NCBI GenBank assembly: GCA_026120185.1
Contig: JANUWF010001176.1
Location: 5,837,501-5,901,500 of the forward strand
Source of the DNA: Voacanga thouarsii
Lineage: Eukaryota > Streptophyta > Magnoliopsida > Gentianales > Apocynaceae
Length of the DNA: 64,000 nucleotides
Reading direction: 5' to 3'
A program made the translations under genes and the position numbers. Positions 24,656 through 36,478 of this stretch are shown one piece after another (positions within the stretch are counted from its first letter, which is position 1; every line of letters starts with the position of its first letter). The notes under the pieces are model-generated. The model was not told where the DNA came from and made no database searches. It worked only from the letters and a program-made list of their open reading frames with translations.

Positions 24656-25765
24656 ATGGAGAGGTTACAAAGGAATAGAGATATTAAATACTTTAAGTGC
24701 CTTGGATATGGACATACTTCCCATGAGTGTCCAAGTAAGAGAGTGATGTATACCAATCCCTATGGTGAGGTTTCTACTGACGAAGAAGAAGAGGAAGAAA
24801 GGAACCAAAGAAACCAAAAGGGAAATGGAGATGAGGAGAGTGATGAAGGAGAAGTTGTTGGACAAGAATATTCCTTGGTGGGAGTCACTAGGAGGTCTTT
24901 GAGTTCACAGGCCATTGAGGATCAAGACCACCAACAAAGAGAGAACATTTTCTACACTAGGTGTCTAGTCAACAAGACCCCTTGTAGTGTCATTGTGGAT
25001 AGTGGGAGTTGTACTAACGTGATTAGTGCAGATTTGGTTAAAGAATTGGATATGAGTTGGATTAGACATCCCAAGCCCTACAAACTACAATGGTTGAATG
25101 ATAGTGGGGAAATGAGAGTAAACAAGCAAGTGTTGGTGACTTTTGAAATGGGGAAGTATAAGGATAAAGTGCTATGTGATGTAGTACCCATGCAAGCGGG
25201 TCACTTACTACTAGGGAGTCCTTGGCAATATGATAGGCGTATAAAACATGATGGGAGGAAGAATACTTATTCCCTACTTAAGGAGGGAACTAAGTTCACC
25301 CTCACTCCCATAGCCCCTAGTGAGGTGAGCAAAGACCAAAGAATCATGAAGGAAAAAGAGAAGAAGGAAGTGCAAGAAGTTAAGCAAAAGCAAGAAATTG
25401 AGAGGAGAGAAAAAGAGAGGCAAGAAAAAGAATTGAGAGAGAGAATGAACAAACAAATGCTATTGACAATTAAGGATAAGAGTGAGCAAGGACAAGGGAG
25501 GGGAGGTAAAAAAAGAGTGAATTTATTTGCAAAAGAGAGTGAGGTCATAGAGGCTAGAGAAGCTAGAGAACCGATTATTCTTCTTTTATGCAAAGGTTCT
25601 TATATTTCTACTAACGATTCCACATTGTCTTTGCCTCATGAAATTGCAGCTATCCTTCAAGAATTTGAAGACGTTTTCCCAAATGAGGTGCCCGGAGGAC
25701 TACCACCATTGAGAGGAATTGAGCATCAAATCGACTTTGTGCCCGGAGCCGTCATCCCCAACTGA
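24656..25765 (+). pseudogene. Ty3/gypsy zinc knuckle, protease and start of pol
   Basis: Open for 369 codons. Near the start is a zinc knuckle missing its first Cys (KYFKC, GYGHTSHEC), followed by an acidic stretch. The retroviral-type aspartic protease motif VIVDSGSC is at about residue 112, with LLLGSPWQ later. A long charged helix (residues about 225-280) leads to the pol junction NEVPGGLPPLRG. The frame ends in TGA at 25763-25765 where the family has Arg (CGA to TGA, a CpG transition); the reading frame resumes directly after it. Confidence 0.75.
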
Positions 25766-26725
25766 CCGGCATATAGAAGCAACCTAGAGGAATCCAAGGA
25801 TTTGCAAAAGCAAGTGGAGGCATTGCTTGAGAAGGGACATGTGAGAGAGAGCCTAAGCCCATATGCGGTTCCGGTTCTCTTGGTGCCCAAAAAGGATGGG
25901 ACATGGCGTATGTGTATGGATTGTCGCGCTATTAACAATATAACGGTAAAATACCGCTATCCCATTCCTAGGCTAGATGACTTGCTTGATGAGCTATTTG
26001 GTGCATGCATTTTCTCAAAAATTGATTTAAAATCCGGTTACCACCAAATTAGAATAAGGGAAGGGGATGAATGGAAAACAGCTTTTAAAACTAAACAAGG
26101 GTTGTATGAATGGCTTGTCATGTCCTTTGGGTTGTCCAATGCTCTTAGTACTTTTATGCGATTAATGCACTATGTTTTGAGGGAATTCATTGGGAAATTT
26201 GTTGTTGTGTACTTTGATGATATTAATTTACAGCAAATCATATGTGGATCATTTAAATCATGTTTAAAGTGTGCTTATTACCCTCCGAAGGGAGAGATTG
26301 TATGCTAATCTTGAGAAATGCTCATTTTGTTTGGAAAGGATTGCGTTCCTTGGGTATATTGTGAGTGCCAAAGGGATTAAGATTGATGAGGGAAAAGTGA
26401 AAGCCATCTAAGATTGGCCAACCCCTACCACCCTTACCCAAGTCCGTAGTTTCCATGGGCTAGCTAGCTTCTATAGGAGGTTTATCCAAAATTTTAGCAC
26501 TCTAGCAGCCCCTCTAACCGAAGTGGTAAAGAAAAAGGTGGGATTTAGGTAGGAGGAAGCCCAACAATAAGCCTTTCAAACCCTCAAAGACAAATTGAGC
26601 CAAGCTCCCATTCTTATTCTTCCCAATTTTGAGAAGGCTTTGAGATAGAATGTGATGTAAGTGGGGTGGGAATAGGTGCGATCTTGACCCAAGATAGAAA
26701 ATCCATTGCATACTTTCAGATGTAG
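25766..26725 (+). pseudogene. Ty3/gypsy reverse transcriptase, truncated
   Basis: Fingers and palm are clear: [21 protein letters not shown], then the catalytic YFDDI near 26212-26226. A one-base frameshift after YFDDI and stops near 26408, 26549 and 26567 disable the rest, which can be followed (GLASFYRRF, then the start of RNase H, IECDVSGVGIGA) to about 26725 where similarity ends. Integrase, chromodomain and the second LTR are absent from this side. Confidence 0.75.
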
Positions 26726-27396
26726 ATGTTAGTTTCAATTGGGTGCAGGTGCAATATGTGCTCAACAAGCAGATGTTTCTCTATATTTGAATTCCAGATT
26801 GATTTGGTTGTAGGAAATTATTGTGCTCATTAGGAAGCACAAGCAGGTAAGTTGCATAAGAGACAGAGTGCAAACAAAATCATGAATAAATCCATACGGA
26901 AAATGGTTGGTGATTAGGGCTCATGGTCTAGATGAAGAAACAGTAGCATAAGAAGTTAATGCATCAACAAGCATAAATACGTCACCTTTTACATTGCAAT
27001 TACTTCAGCCTGTTGAGTAGATGCTGCAGTACCTACAAATAGCAGCTTCAAATTGCCAAATTATCTCCAATAGATAGAGATGTCCTAGCAACAAGAAAAG
27101 AGTTTAATTTTATGTCCTATGAAGAACAGAGAACCACAATACACATAGAGTTCTTTTCCCATTCAATACGCCAATATATGCTATATTAAAGGTTGCCAAG
27201 GAGAACACTAAAAGGAATATATTTGCCTGAAAGGCATTCAAATTTGTCAAAGCATTCACAAAAAATCAAACATTAAATTTCATTCACAAAGGGTACCAAA
27301 AAAATAGGTCAATAATAGTTAAGAAGATTGGAAATCATTTTTTGAATCTTGAGACCCCTTAATAGCAACTTTTTGTACCTCTTGGAAATCAGTCAG
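26726..27396. other. Helitron interior, nothing recognised
   Basis: Sequence after the abrupt end of the gypsy element. No coding similarity found on either strand. Confidence 0.4.
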
Positions 27397-27884
27397 TTAA
27401 GACCCCTTAATATTTGGGTAATGGCTAGCTTTGAATTCATCAAATTCAGTTATAGAAACCTTGGCTAAATCTTCCCTCCAGTCTAAAGATTGCCTTTTTA
27501 AATCTTTCACCTCATTTTCTAGGTCAGAACATCTTTTCTTTTCATTGATTAGGTTGTCTTTGAGACAACAAATTTCATTTTCAGCCATCTGTACAAGGAC
27601 AAACTTTCTATTAAAAAATAAAGTACTACACAAATGTATCAATCATACGGTAGACTGAATTAATAAAATATGCCATAGCATACAACCAACCTTAAGTTTC
27701 ATCTTATATTCTTTTAAGACATTCCACAAAGCTTTAGCAAAATTTAGCTTGACCTCATGTTGTCTATCCCTTTTTGCAAGTCCAACATCATCCTTTTTAA
27801 GATATTCCCCACCACTTAACTGAGAACTAAGAGATTCTTCGGCCTCAACTAAAATGTTAGTTAAGTTTGCATCCTCAACCTTCT
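27397..27884 (-). pseudogene. Captured coiled-coil gene fragment (two exon-like blocks)
   Basis: Two blocks read in one frame on the minus strand. The first, 27884-27691, is preceded by an acceptor (CTGCAG) and followed by a donor (AAG|GTTGG) and codes an acidic helical stretch with SSQLSGGEYLKK. The second starts after ACAG near 27585 (MAENEICCLKDNL) and runs as a heptad-like coiled coil (SDLENEVKDLKRQ) to a stop near 27397. Phases agree. I do not recognise the parent; similar coiled-coil segments occur in plant Gag-like and transposon-associated proteins. It sits downstream of the EMB514-like exon in the same orientation. Confidence 0.4.
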
Positions 27885-28978
27885 CTGCAGTTATAAGAAT
27901 TTTCCCTCCTTATCAAGAGGTAAAAAGTAAAAGTAGCTAGCAGACACAAAATTTAGAGGTGAAAAGAGAGTAATGGTTAATTCCAGAAAATAAAACTTTC
28001 TCTCAGTTGATCTTCATGACTCTGCTTGTCATTAGTCTGGGAAAGATAAGATTCCACGTGAATAATAAGGGAAAGAAGAATTTGGGATGGTTAAAACTAA
28101 GAATCCAATGCATTAAAAACAAAACATTCGACACTTCCTTGTTACAAAACTCATATTTTGTAAGAAACATAATTCACAAGTAACCCTTTCTTGTGTGTGC
28201 ATATAGATTTGTTGGCCCCAAAGAGCAATCACTATTTAGCTCAAGAATGCATCTCGATCAAACAAATATCAAATAGCTCATATTTAAAAAATCAACAGTT
28301 ATCATTGCACCAACAAACTACTATCCTCAAGAAGTTAACTTTCTGCCATAGGTCCTAACAGATTTTCTATGAAGTTAACTACCTCTTCAGCTGTCATGGT
28401 ATAAACTAAAATACCAGAATTACAGATAAACAAGAAGTTGATTACATCAAAATGGAGAGTCTTGAGAGATCAAGCATCTCACTATTCCATATTATATTTC
28501 ATTACCTGATTACAATATAGAAGTTTACAGACACAGGTACTACTGATACAAGGGAGCAATCCACACCGTGCCAGTAATTTACACCAACTCTATAACTTGC
28601 TCTAATACCATTTAATTTACACACACAACTTTTTGTGGAATCTCTCGACTAAAAGAGTTGTACATAGTGAGAGAAGGTATGGCTATTTAGAGACATACAA
28701 ATGTCACATAGTTTTACACTCAAAATTTCATCAAGTCCACAACTTCTGAAAATCTTTGCCCAATATTTTAGTTCTGCAAATCTCTTTTCTTTTACAAATA
28801 TTCAAATATTGCACAGAAAAAGAAAACTCTTAGGGAAAACAAAATCAGCAAGAAGAAGCCCAAAACTAAAAAGTTGCAAACTTTATCACACAAGTAATAG
28901 AGAAACATAACCAACAGGCAATACTAATAATCCTCGTATCTAAACTTTCAAAGTCAGAAAGAAATTCAGTTTATTTAC
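27885..28978 (-). other. Intron-like sequence after the EMB514-like exon
   Basis: No second EMB514-like exon is found here; the sequence looks like intron or captured flank. Confidence 0.4.
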
Positions 28979-29368
28979 CTTATGGACATTGACATTGGGC
29001 ATCCAAGAATGCAAAAACTTGTAAAAATAGTCAAATATATCATCTAATGATCCGAAGTTCTTAGGACCTACAGTGACCTTAGTCTGCTCCAGCTCTGGTT
29101 CCTACTCCTGCACCAGATCCAAATCTAATTTTTTCTCCTCCTTACTAGCTTTCTCAAGCCGTTCTTCTTCGACAGACTTCTCTACATTTGGCTTCTTTGC
29201 CTCATCACTGCCATCTTTATCAGCATCAATTTCCTCCCTGGCACACTTTTCTCCAGTGCCCTCGGCAGCCACTGTATCATCAGTCTGGGCCTCTATGTCC
29301 ATCTGTTGAATCGGAGCTTCCGCTTCCTCTGCCTTGACTGGGGTTTCTGGAGCTTTAGTTTCGGCCAT
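28979..29368 (-). pseudogene. EMB514/DCL-like gene, exon 1 fragment
   Basis: ATG at 29368-29366 opens MAETKAPETPVKAEE, an acidic low-complexity N-terminus containing KKPNVEKSVEEERLE, followed by the start of the DCL/DUF3223 domain: VGPKNFGSLDDIFDYF, then YKFLHSW and NVNVHK at a good donor (AAG|GTAAAT at 28979/28978). Plant EMB514-type proteins share this layout. One in-frame TAG (29101-29099) breaks it between the acidic region and the domain. The second exon, which would complete the domain, is not present. Upstream (29399-29408, opposite strand) is a telo-box-like AAACCCTAA as in many translation-related genes, so part of the promoter was probably captured too. Confidence 0.6.
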
Positions 29369-29369
29369 G

Positions 29370-30479
29370 ACTAAGAGAGGAGAAATTCTATGGAAGAGAT
29401 AAACCCTAAGTTATTTGGGTTTTATTCTAATGATAAATAGCAGTTGTGAAGACGAAGACAAAGACGAAGACACATCGGTTGTGAAGACGAAGACGAACAT
29501 GAAGCCAGAGGTTTCACAACATGGAATATGCAGTTGAAGGGAAGTCTCGATGGACGACGAAGCTAGAGCAAAAGGGAAGGGGAGTTGAAAAACCTTGGAA
29601 GATGAAGGGTGAGAGACGCAGGGGTTGGCTGGGGATGGGGTTGGAATTTTGGGAAATCAGAGCCACACAAATCTAGATCTAAACCGTTAAAATTAAAACC
29701 AACAGGAAGGTTGTTTATACACTTCACACTTTAAGAAAAATTAGTTAGTCTCTTAAATTCATAAAACTTTGTGTATACATTCCAAAAGTACCATTAGATT
29801 TAATGTTCTCCACAATTATTTTATTATTTTATTTGCTCAACCCTCTTTCTAAAGTTATTAGACTTTCATTTTTTAAAGTTATTTAATATAAGGCTATAGC
29901 AGTAAAATTAACGTTAATGACACCTAAATTTTTTCAATGTGACAGATAAAAAGAGACACCAAAACTTTTCAGTTATGATAGATATATAGGACAGAGGGAG
30001 TATTACACACAAAAAATGAGTCAAACATTTCAATAAATACTGAGATGTATAGAAATAAGTGATTTCGCATTCAAAGTTAATAATTAAGGGTATACTAATC
30101 ATTTCAATTAATTTCTTAATATGTGTGAAAAATTTTAAAACGATACTTATTGTGAATCAGAGGTAGTAATTTTTTACAAAACTCATCCCAAACTAATTCT
30201 TATCCACTTACAATCTTAACTAAGTGTATTTAATAATAGATGACGTTAAGTTATTAATTATTGTAATATATTTAATAATAAATTTATTATATCACTTAAT
30301 TAATTAAAATATACTACCTCAATTTTACAATATAAGTCGTTTTAGACTTGAAAAGTTTTTTCACAATATAGGTCATTTTACAAAGTTCTATAAAAAATTA
30401 TTACTTTTTTCCAACTCTATCCCTCCCTACAATCTCTCTATTTCCACTAATTATGACCCAATCATGTTTATATAAATGC
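29370..30479. other. Captured 5' flank and AT-rich spacer
   Basis: 29370-29700 is probably the 5' UTR/promoter of the EMB514-like fragment (GAAGACGAAGAC repeats near 29447-29500). One end of a Stowaway-like element (ACAGAGGGAGTA at 29991-30002) and a second such end (TACTACCTCAATTTTACAAT at 30313) are visible, but I could not pair either with its other terminus. Confidence 0.4.
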
Positions 30480-31490
30480 CCAATATACTTAGCATACAAT
30501 TAGATCCACTAAGCTTTTAGCATATCTAACATAATATTTCATTACATTCTACATATTTCTTTGAACTTCTTCACCAGAACCAAGCAGAAGATTCCTACCT
30601 TCTATGATTCTAAATTTTTTCTTCCTTGTATTTTTTTTAATATATTCCAAAAAAAAAAAAAAAAGAAAAAAAGAAAGATTAGTATCACAAACAAAGCCAA
30701 GTGAAATCTTACAATATATATCAAAGCTTCGGCTTATAGCATCTCCAACACAATATTTCAGTACATTGTACATAGTTTCAGCTTAGTAACTATGAAAATT
30801 AGAAAATAATAAGTTAAAAGGATCTATTACATAACAGAGATACAAAATAGATGGATATGCTTATGATATCAGTCTTTTTTATTCATTTAGCACATTCCTT
30901 ATGTTTTTTTCCCTATGGATTTTGTCCAAACATGTTAACATTTTCATGACATTATGCATCATATGTAGGTTTCTGATGGAAAATCATCGTTGCAAAATCC
31001 CGAATGGTCTTACCAATCACGTTTATATAGACGCCAAATATACTTAGTACACAATCAGATCCACTAAGATTATAGCATATCAAACACAATATTTCAGTGC
31101 ATTACACATATTTTCAGCTTGCTAACTATGAAAATTAGAAAATGATAAGCTAAAAGGTTCTATTATATAAAAAAAATACAAAACAGATGCATATGCTTCA
31201 GATTTCAGTCATTTTTATTCTTTTAGCACCTTCCTTATACTTTTTCCCTTTGGATTCTGTCCAAACATGTTAACATTTCCATGACATTGTGCATCATACA
31301 TGGGCTTTTGATGGTAAACCATTGTCACAAAATACAAAATGGTTGTCCAATCATGTTTATATAGACACCCAATATACTTAACACACAAATAGATCCACTA
31401 AGCTTTTAACATATCTAACATAATATTTCATTGCATTCTACATATTTCTTTGAACTTCTGTAGCAGAACCAAGCAGAAGAATCCTGCCTT
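30480..31490. repeat. Complex tandem repeat, about 335-bp period (left array)
   Basis: Blocks recur in fixed order: AACTATGAAAATTAGAAAAT (30788, 31126), TTAGCAC(A/C)TTCCTTAT, ATGTTAACATTT(T/C)CATGACAT, AGATCCACTAAG (30503, 31057, 31390) and CACAATATTTCA. The same repeat family forms larger arrays at 46890-50640. Confidence 0.75.
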
Positions 31491-31599
31491 CTATGATTAA
31501 AAAATTCATAACTACTATTGGAAAACCTTTGCCAAACAAATTAGCATTCTGCTTAAATATTTGCCAAATATATGTCAAAACTTAATTTAGATACACAAC

Positions 31600-31790
31600 C
31601 ATTAAATGTATCCTTTTGTGACAATGATTGCATAGCAACTAATAGTTTCTAAAAAAAAAAAATAAATAACATACCTCATAATGTGAAAAATAACATACTC
31701 TTCTATCTGCTTTCCACACGTTACCAATTGCTCCAAATAGCATAGCAACTAACTCTCCATCTGTTAGAGTAGCTGAAGTACCTAAGGTGA
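31600..31790 (-). pseudogene. Unrecognised exon-like block, copy 1
   Basis: After an acceptor-like TGCAG (31797-31793) one minus-strand frame reads LTLGTSATLTDGELVAMLFG and on to VWKADRRVCYF. It recurs at about 48570-48768 and 50700-50877 with mostly conservative changes. Parent gene unknown. Confidence 0.3.
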
Positions 31791-32603
31791 GAACTGCATA
31801 ATGAGAAACAAGATAAGAATAATGTGATTACCTTCTTTCTTTCCCCTTTGATTTACATTCAGCAACTTAGCCTGAGAAATTTTGTTTGGATTTCAGGACC
31901 TTAAAATAAAGACTCACAATTCATACAAACTTACAAAGATTTTTCCATTCAATTAGCTAATAAAACTACTCATCAGAGAGGAAGAATAAAGTCAAATATC
32001 ACTGTCATACATATAGGCACAAAAAGGAAAAATAAGTAACTTGATATACCAGCCACATATTGTAAAAATATTATAAAAGGCCAACGAAAAAAGGCCCAAG
32101 GTACACTTGATCTGAGTACAATGGTGAATAGTCTAGCTGCTGACGGGGTGGAGAATTAACTAAATCTACAAACCAACAAAGTGCTCCCTCACACATTTAG
32201 GTGAAATCACCGATAATGAGGATTACCATGTGTTGTGTTGCAAACTCATCTTTTATATTTCTAACAAAAAGATACAAATAAATAGTTTATTGATTAAAAT
32301 CCTCAAAATACAAAAGAAATTCATAAAATTTAATGTTTCAATCTTGACCTATACCTCAGAAGAATCCATTTTTTGCCATTAACAATCAGGAAGAGAAAAA
32401 GGATAACCTTTCCCCCTTTTTTGGGAACAATAAATTTTTTTCTTCTTTTTTTTTTTATATATTCCAAGAAAAGGGGGAAAAAAAAAAAGAAGGAAAGATT
32501 AGCATCATAAACAAAGTCAAGTGAAAATACAAGTATTTACAGCGGAAGCCCAAAGTAAACAAACAATAAATATATTCAACCACTTGTACAAGAATCACAA
32601 ATA

Positions 32604-33823
32604 ACAACAACAACCACAAACTAAGCCTTAATCCCAAGTAACTTGGGGTCGGCTACATGAACCAACATTAGACAACGTATGATCATCCACATGAATCCTC
32701 TCTCGTCACTTTCTTCTATCGAACGTCATACTCTCATCCAAATCTAACAAAGACATATATCTCATAATCACCTCTATCCAAGTCGTTTTAGGCATACCTC
32801 TACCTTTATCTAACCTTTCCTGCCTCACTCTCTCTATCGTCCTAACAGGAGCATCCTTCGGTCTTCTCTGAATATGTCCAAACCAACGCAGGCGATTTTC
32901 TCTCATCTTTTCTTCAATAGATGTCATGCCCACTTTTTCCCTAATGGTTTTATTTTTGACTCTTATCCTTTTTAGTATATCTACACATCCACTGTAACAT
33001 ACGCATCTCGGCTATTCTCATTTTTTGAATATGACACCTTTTAACTGCCCAACATTCCGTGCCATATAACAAAATAGGTCTTACGGCTGTCTTGTAGAAC
33101 TTTCCATTTAGATTCAATGGTACATTATGATCATATAGAATACCAGTCATACTTCTCCATTTCAACCAACCCGCCTTAACTTGGTGTGCAACGTCGCCAT
33201 TGAGCTCTCCATCTTTCTGAATAATAGATCTTAGATATCGGAAGCAATCAGCTATCGGTATTTCTCTACCTTCTAAAGTTACACTCTGGGTTATATTTTT
33301 GTTACGACTGAATTTGTATTCCATATAGTCTATTTTAGTCCTACTAATTCTGAAGCCCTAAGATTCCAATGTCTGTCGCCACAACTCCAATTTAGCATTT
33401 ACATCGACTCTAGTCTCATCAATCAACACAATATCATCTTCAAATAACATACACCATGGCACAACCTCTTGTATAGTTCAGGTCAACTCATCCATAACGG
33501 CTACAAAGAGGAAAGGGTTAAGCGCTGATCCTTGATGTACCCCGATAGTAATAGGGAACTCTACTATCACTCTGGCGCAAGTCCTTACACTTGTACATGC
33601 TCCCTCATACATATCTTTAATAAGCGTAATATACTTTACCGATACATCTTTCTTGGCCAGCACCCACCAAACTACTTCTCTAGGCACCTTATCATAGGCT
33701 TTCTCCAGGTTAATAAATACCATATGTAAATCTTTTTTTCTTTTCCTATAATATTCGATCATCTGCCATAATAAATGAATTTCCTCCGTAGTACAACGCC
33801 CAGGCATAAAACCACTCATATAG
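32604..33823 (-). mobile_element. 5'-truncated RTE-clade LINE
   Basis: Minus-strand pieces match plant RTE reverse transcriptase: GFMPGRCTTEEIHLL, then DLHMVFINLEKAYDKVPRE, then HQGSALNPFLF; next [10 protein letters not shown] (the catalytic FADD with Ala to Glu) near 33435-33470; then LRSIIQKDGE, KWRSMTGILYD and LLYGTECWAVK; then RLRWFGHIQRRP. Stops and shifts separate them. The 3' end is GCTTAGTTTGTGGTTG and an imperfect (TTG)n tail. The target duplication GAATCACAAATA (32592-32603) / GAATCAAAAATA (33824-33835) flanks it, and the right copy of the duplicated block (near 51661-51674) is the empty site. The endonuclease domain is lost by 5' truncation. Confidence 0.85.
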
Positions 33824-33835
33824 GAATCAAAAATA

Positions 33836-34600
33836 TAAAGAACAAAATGCACAAACTTGTGGATATTTCAATTTAAACCAGGCAACAATTGAGACCAAGA
33901 GATGCTTCTCAGAAAGAAACGGCTTTAACTCCAACGTGACAAGTTTAATTGCGATTTGCAAACAATTAAATAAAAACCATACACTTAAATAAAATTGCCA
34001 AAGGTTTAAGAAACTACGATTGAGCTGAAGTACGAAACATGAAAATGTAAAACTATCCAGGAAACCAAAAAATATAATCTTGCTTCCTATTATACTAAAA
34101 GAAGCATGATAAAATGGGAAATTCGCAAATGTCATGAGCTTTACGTTAGAGATAAATCTTTGTTCTTTGACTGATAGAAAATGTCAATACAAATGCACCA
34201 AAGAGTATTGACAGCTATCAAAGATGAAAACTTTTTAACTTCTAAAATTTATGATTTTGATTATTTCGTGTGATAGCAAGATTTCAGGACATTTAAAGGA
34301 AATCACTATTTCAAAATGTGTACTTTATTTATCTGTAAAAAAGAAAAATCATAACTTTCAGAGCAAGGAAATCATTTGATCTGGACCTAATGTAAAGGAA
34401 GAGAAGTTAACTTTGTCACCAAAAACTTTGTCATTTGATCTGCAAACCCTACATGTATATGACCATCATGTACACAAACCCTAACATTAGTCACTAAGGA
34501 TACAACAAAGAAAGGAAATTTTAATCTCACATTACTTAAGAATAAAAAAAGGAAAATGAAATACAACAAAGACAGTGACTAAGGATCAACCTCAACAATC
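33836..34600. other. Non-coding part of the duplicated block (left copy)
   Basis: Matches 51675-52430. No conserved frame; the apparent open frames differ between the copies. Confidence 0.5.
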
Positions 34601-34602
34601 CC

Positions 34603-34835
34603 ACTACGCTAATGAACCTTTGTGCGTAAGACCCTTGTAGCTCGCATCAGCATCCTCCAAGTCATATAGCCAATTTGGTATGCTTCAGTATCCTCTTCTT
34701 TCAATAGTATTGTGACCACTAAACAGGTATCAGGGCCTATGTGCAACACCTTGCGCATACTATCACCATATGCCTTTTTTAAAGTAGGTAATGCTCTCTG
34801 CACTTCTAATGTACATGAAAACCACCTGTATATAC
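34603..34835 (-). pseudogene. Unrecognised terminal exon, left copy
   Basis: After an acceptor (ATACAG near 34830) the frame reads LEVQRALPTLKKAYGDSMRK, then VLHIGPDTCLVV, then MTWRMLMRATRVLRTKVH, then a stop, then RSGIVEVDP and a second stop. The right copy (52430-52672) reads through to the same EVDP-stop apart from one other nonsense change. It looks like the last exon of a captured gene; I do not recognise the family. Confidence 0.4.
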
Positions 34836-36120
34836 ATTGTTTGAATTTTTTAGTCTAGGAAAGAAAAATAAAAAATCTATTATTTGTCAAAGGATAAAAA
34901 TTTAAAACCATAATAGATAAATTAAGAATAATATAAGGATAATTAATCTAATATCTATTATTTTTTAATAGAAAATCTTTTATTATTATTTTTAATTTAC
35001 ATGACTAATTCATGTGGATATGTTATTTTCATATGATCCATTGTATCATAATTAATATATTATTTATATATAATATATAATGAATAATTATATGTTATTT
35101 TTTTAGTGGTTATTTAATGTTTGGAGTTAAATTATATGGTTTTCTAATTTACATGATATTCTATTATACTATGTGTATCATCTGAAGAATAACAATTCAA
35201 AACTTAAACCAAAAACCAAAATTAAAAAAAAAAAAGGCCTTGACTCACAGTGTTTACACCCATCTCCCACCAAGGTGCTTCTAGTCTTTTATCCAAGAAA
35301 GAGTATAACATCCCAACTAGTACAATATCTTTAGCATGGCTTCAAAGTCAAAATTGCCATGCTTGTCAAATTTATGACTGAAACTATTTAAACTCATCAG
35401 AACAACATCCATTTATATTCCTTTATTGAATCTAGAAAATAGTTGGTATCTCTGCCACCAATATTTGCATATACTGGGAGATATCTAAAATTCCTTGGAA
35501 TTGGCCTTCTGCAAAAACCACGAGTTGTTAGGATACAAACTTGTTATGTTGCAGGTATGAGTAGGAGGTGCAATAACCATAAAGTGAAAAATTCAGGAAT
35601 TCTGAAATTGAACAAATTGCCATTTCAGATTAGTTGTTGCTTTTCTTATACTGCAAAGCTAAAATAAGATACATGACACCTCGTTAGAGTGTAGTACACC
35701 AACCAACTTAAATCCCTTTTCCTTCTATGTAGCCATCAGAGAAAACATAATTAAAATGTTTCAGCAGAAGTTACATCAGTTGAATTTCCTTAGAAGAATA
35801 TTCTTCTTCAACAAAATCATAATGCAGAGCCATTTATAAAGTGCTTCTAGCATAAGGTCAACAAAGGTTCACAATATCAGTATTCCACCTCATCCTAAAC
35901 ACAAGTTGCAAGCCTATAAACCTATACCTTTGTGTTCTTCTCGGAGTAAAAAATAACACCTATGTTATTTTAACCACAAAAAATATGCTACTTAATCCCG
36001 TCATGTTCCCACATTAACACAAGACTTGTATGATGAGAAGTACCAAATAGTAAAAGGAAAATAGAACAGCTGTCTAATGAAAGAGTCAAATGAAGTGTTA
36101 GTATAAACATGCAACAAAAC
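34836..36120. other. Non-coding part of the duplicated block (left copy)
   Basis: AT-rich and colinear with 52675-53980. A possible short exon-like frame (KHGSFDFEAMLKILY, minus, in the right copy near 53200) is not secure. Confidence 0.4.
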
Positions 36121-36478
36121 AGCTAACCTTCATTTGTAGTGGAGTATTTTGCATATGATCTCAACCTCCTTATTTTCTTTTTCTTTTTTCCATTAGGGCA
36201 TTGGAAGAAACTATCAGAAGAAAGATCACTTCCTCTTGACTCAGTGAATAACAAATCAGACAACCCATTATCATTTCTTGATTCATTGGTCAAGTTAATA
36301 TTGAGATCCACAACGCAAGAATTTTCCAGCTCATAACATTCTCCAGAGTCTAGGATGCTGGTATTTGATTCTTATGTCTCAATTCTTAGTTCTGGCAGAT
36401 CATTAGCTGCATTTGTAAATGTTAGGTCTTCCATTCCTAAAGGTAGGTACCATGTAGACTCCTGCGTAGTGACATTAT

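Noticed and set aside
25267..25593. Minus-strand frame with Ser/Leu-rich protein
   Set aside because: Antisense shadow of the charged helix in the gypsy pol frame.
29073..29309. Plus-strand Ser-rich frame
   Set aside because: Shadow of the EMB514-like exon, whose minus-strand reading has a start, domain motif and splice donor.
29991..30400. Complete Stowaway element between two Stowaway-like ends
   Set aside because: The two ends are not in the opposed orientation and order needed and have no matching TA target pair.
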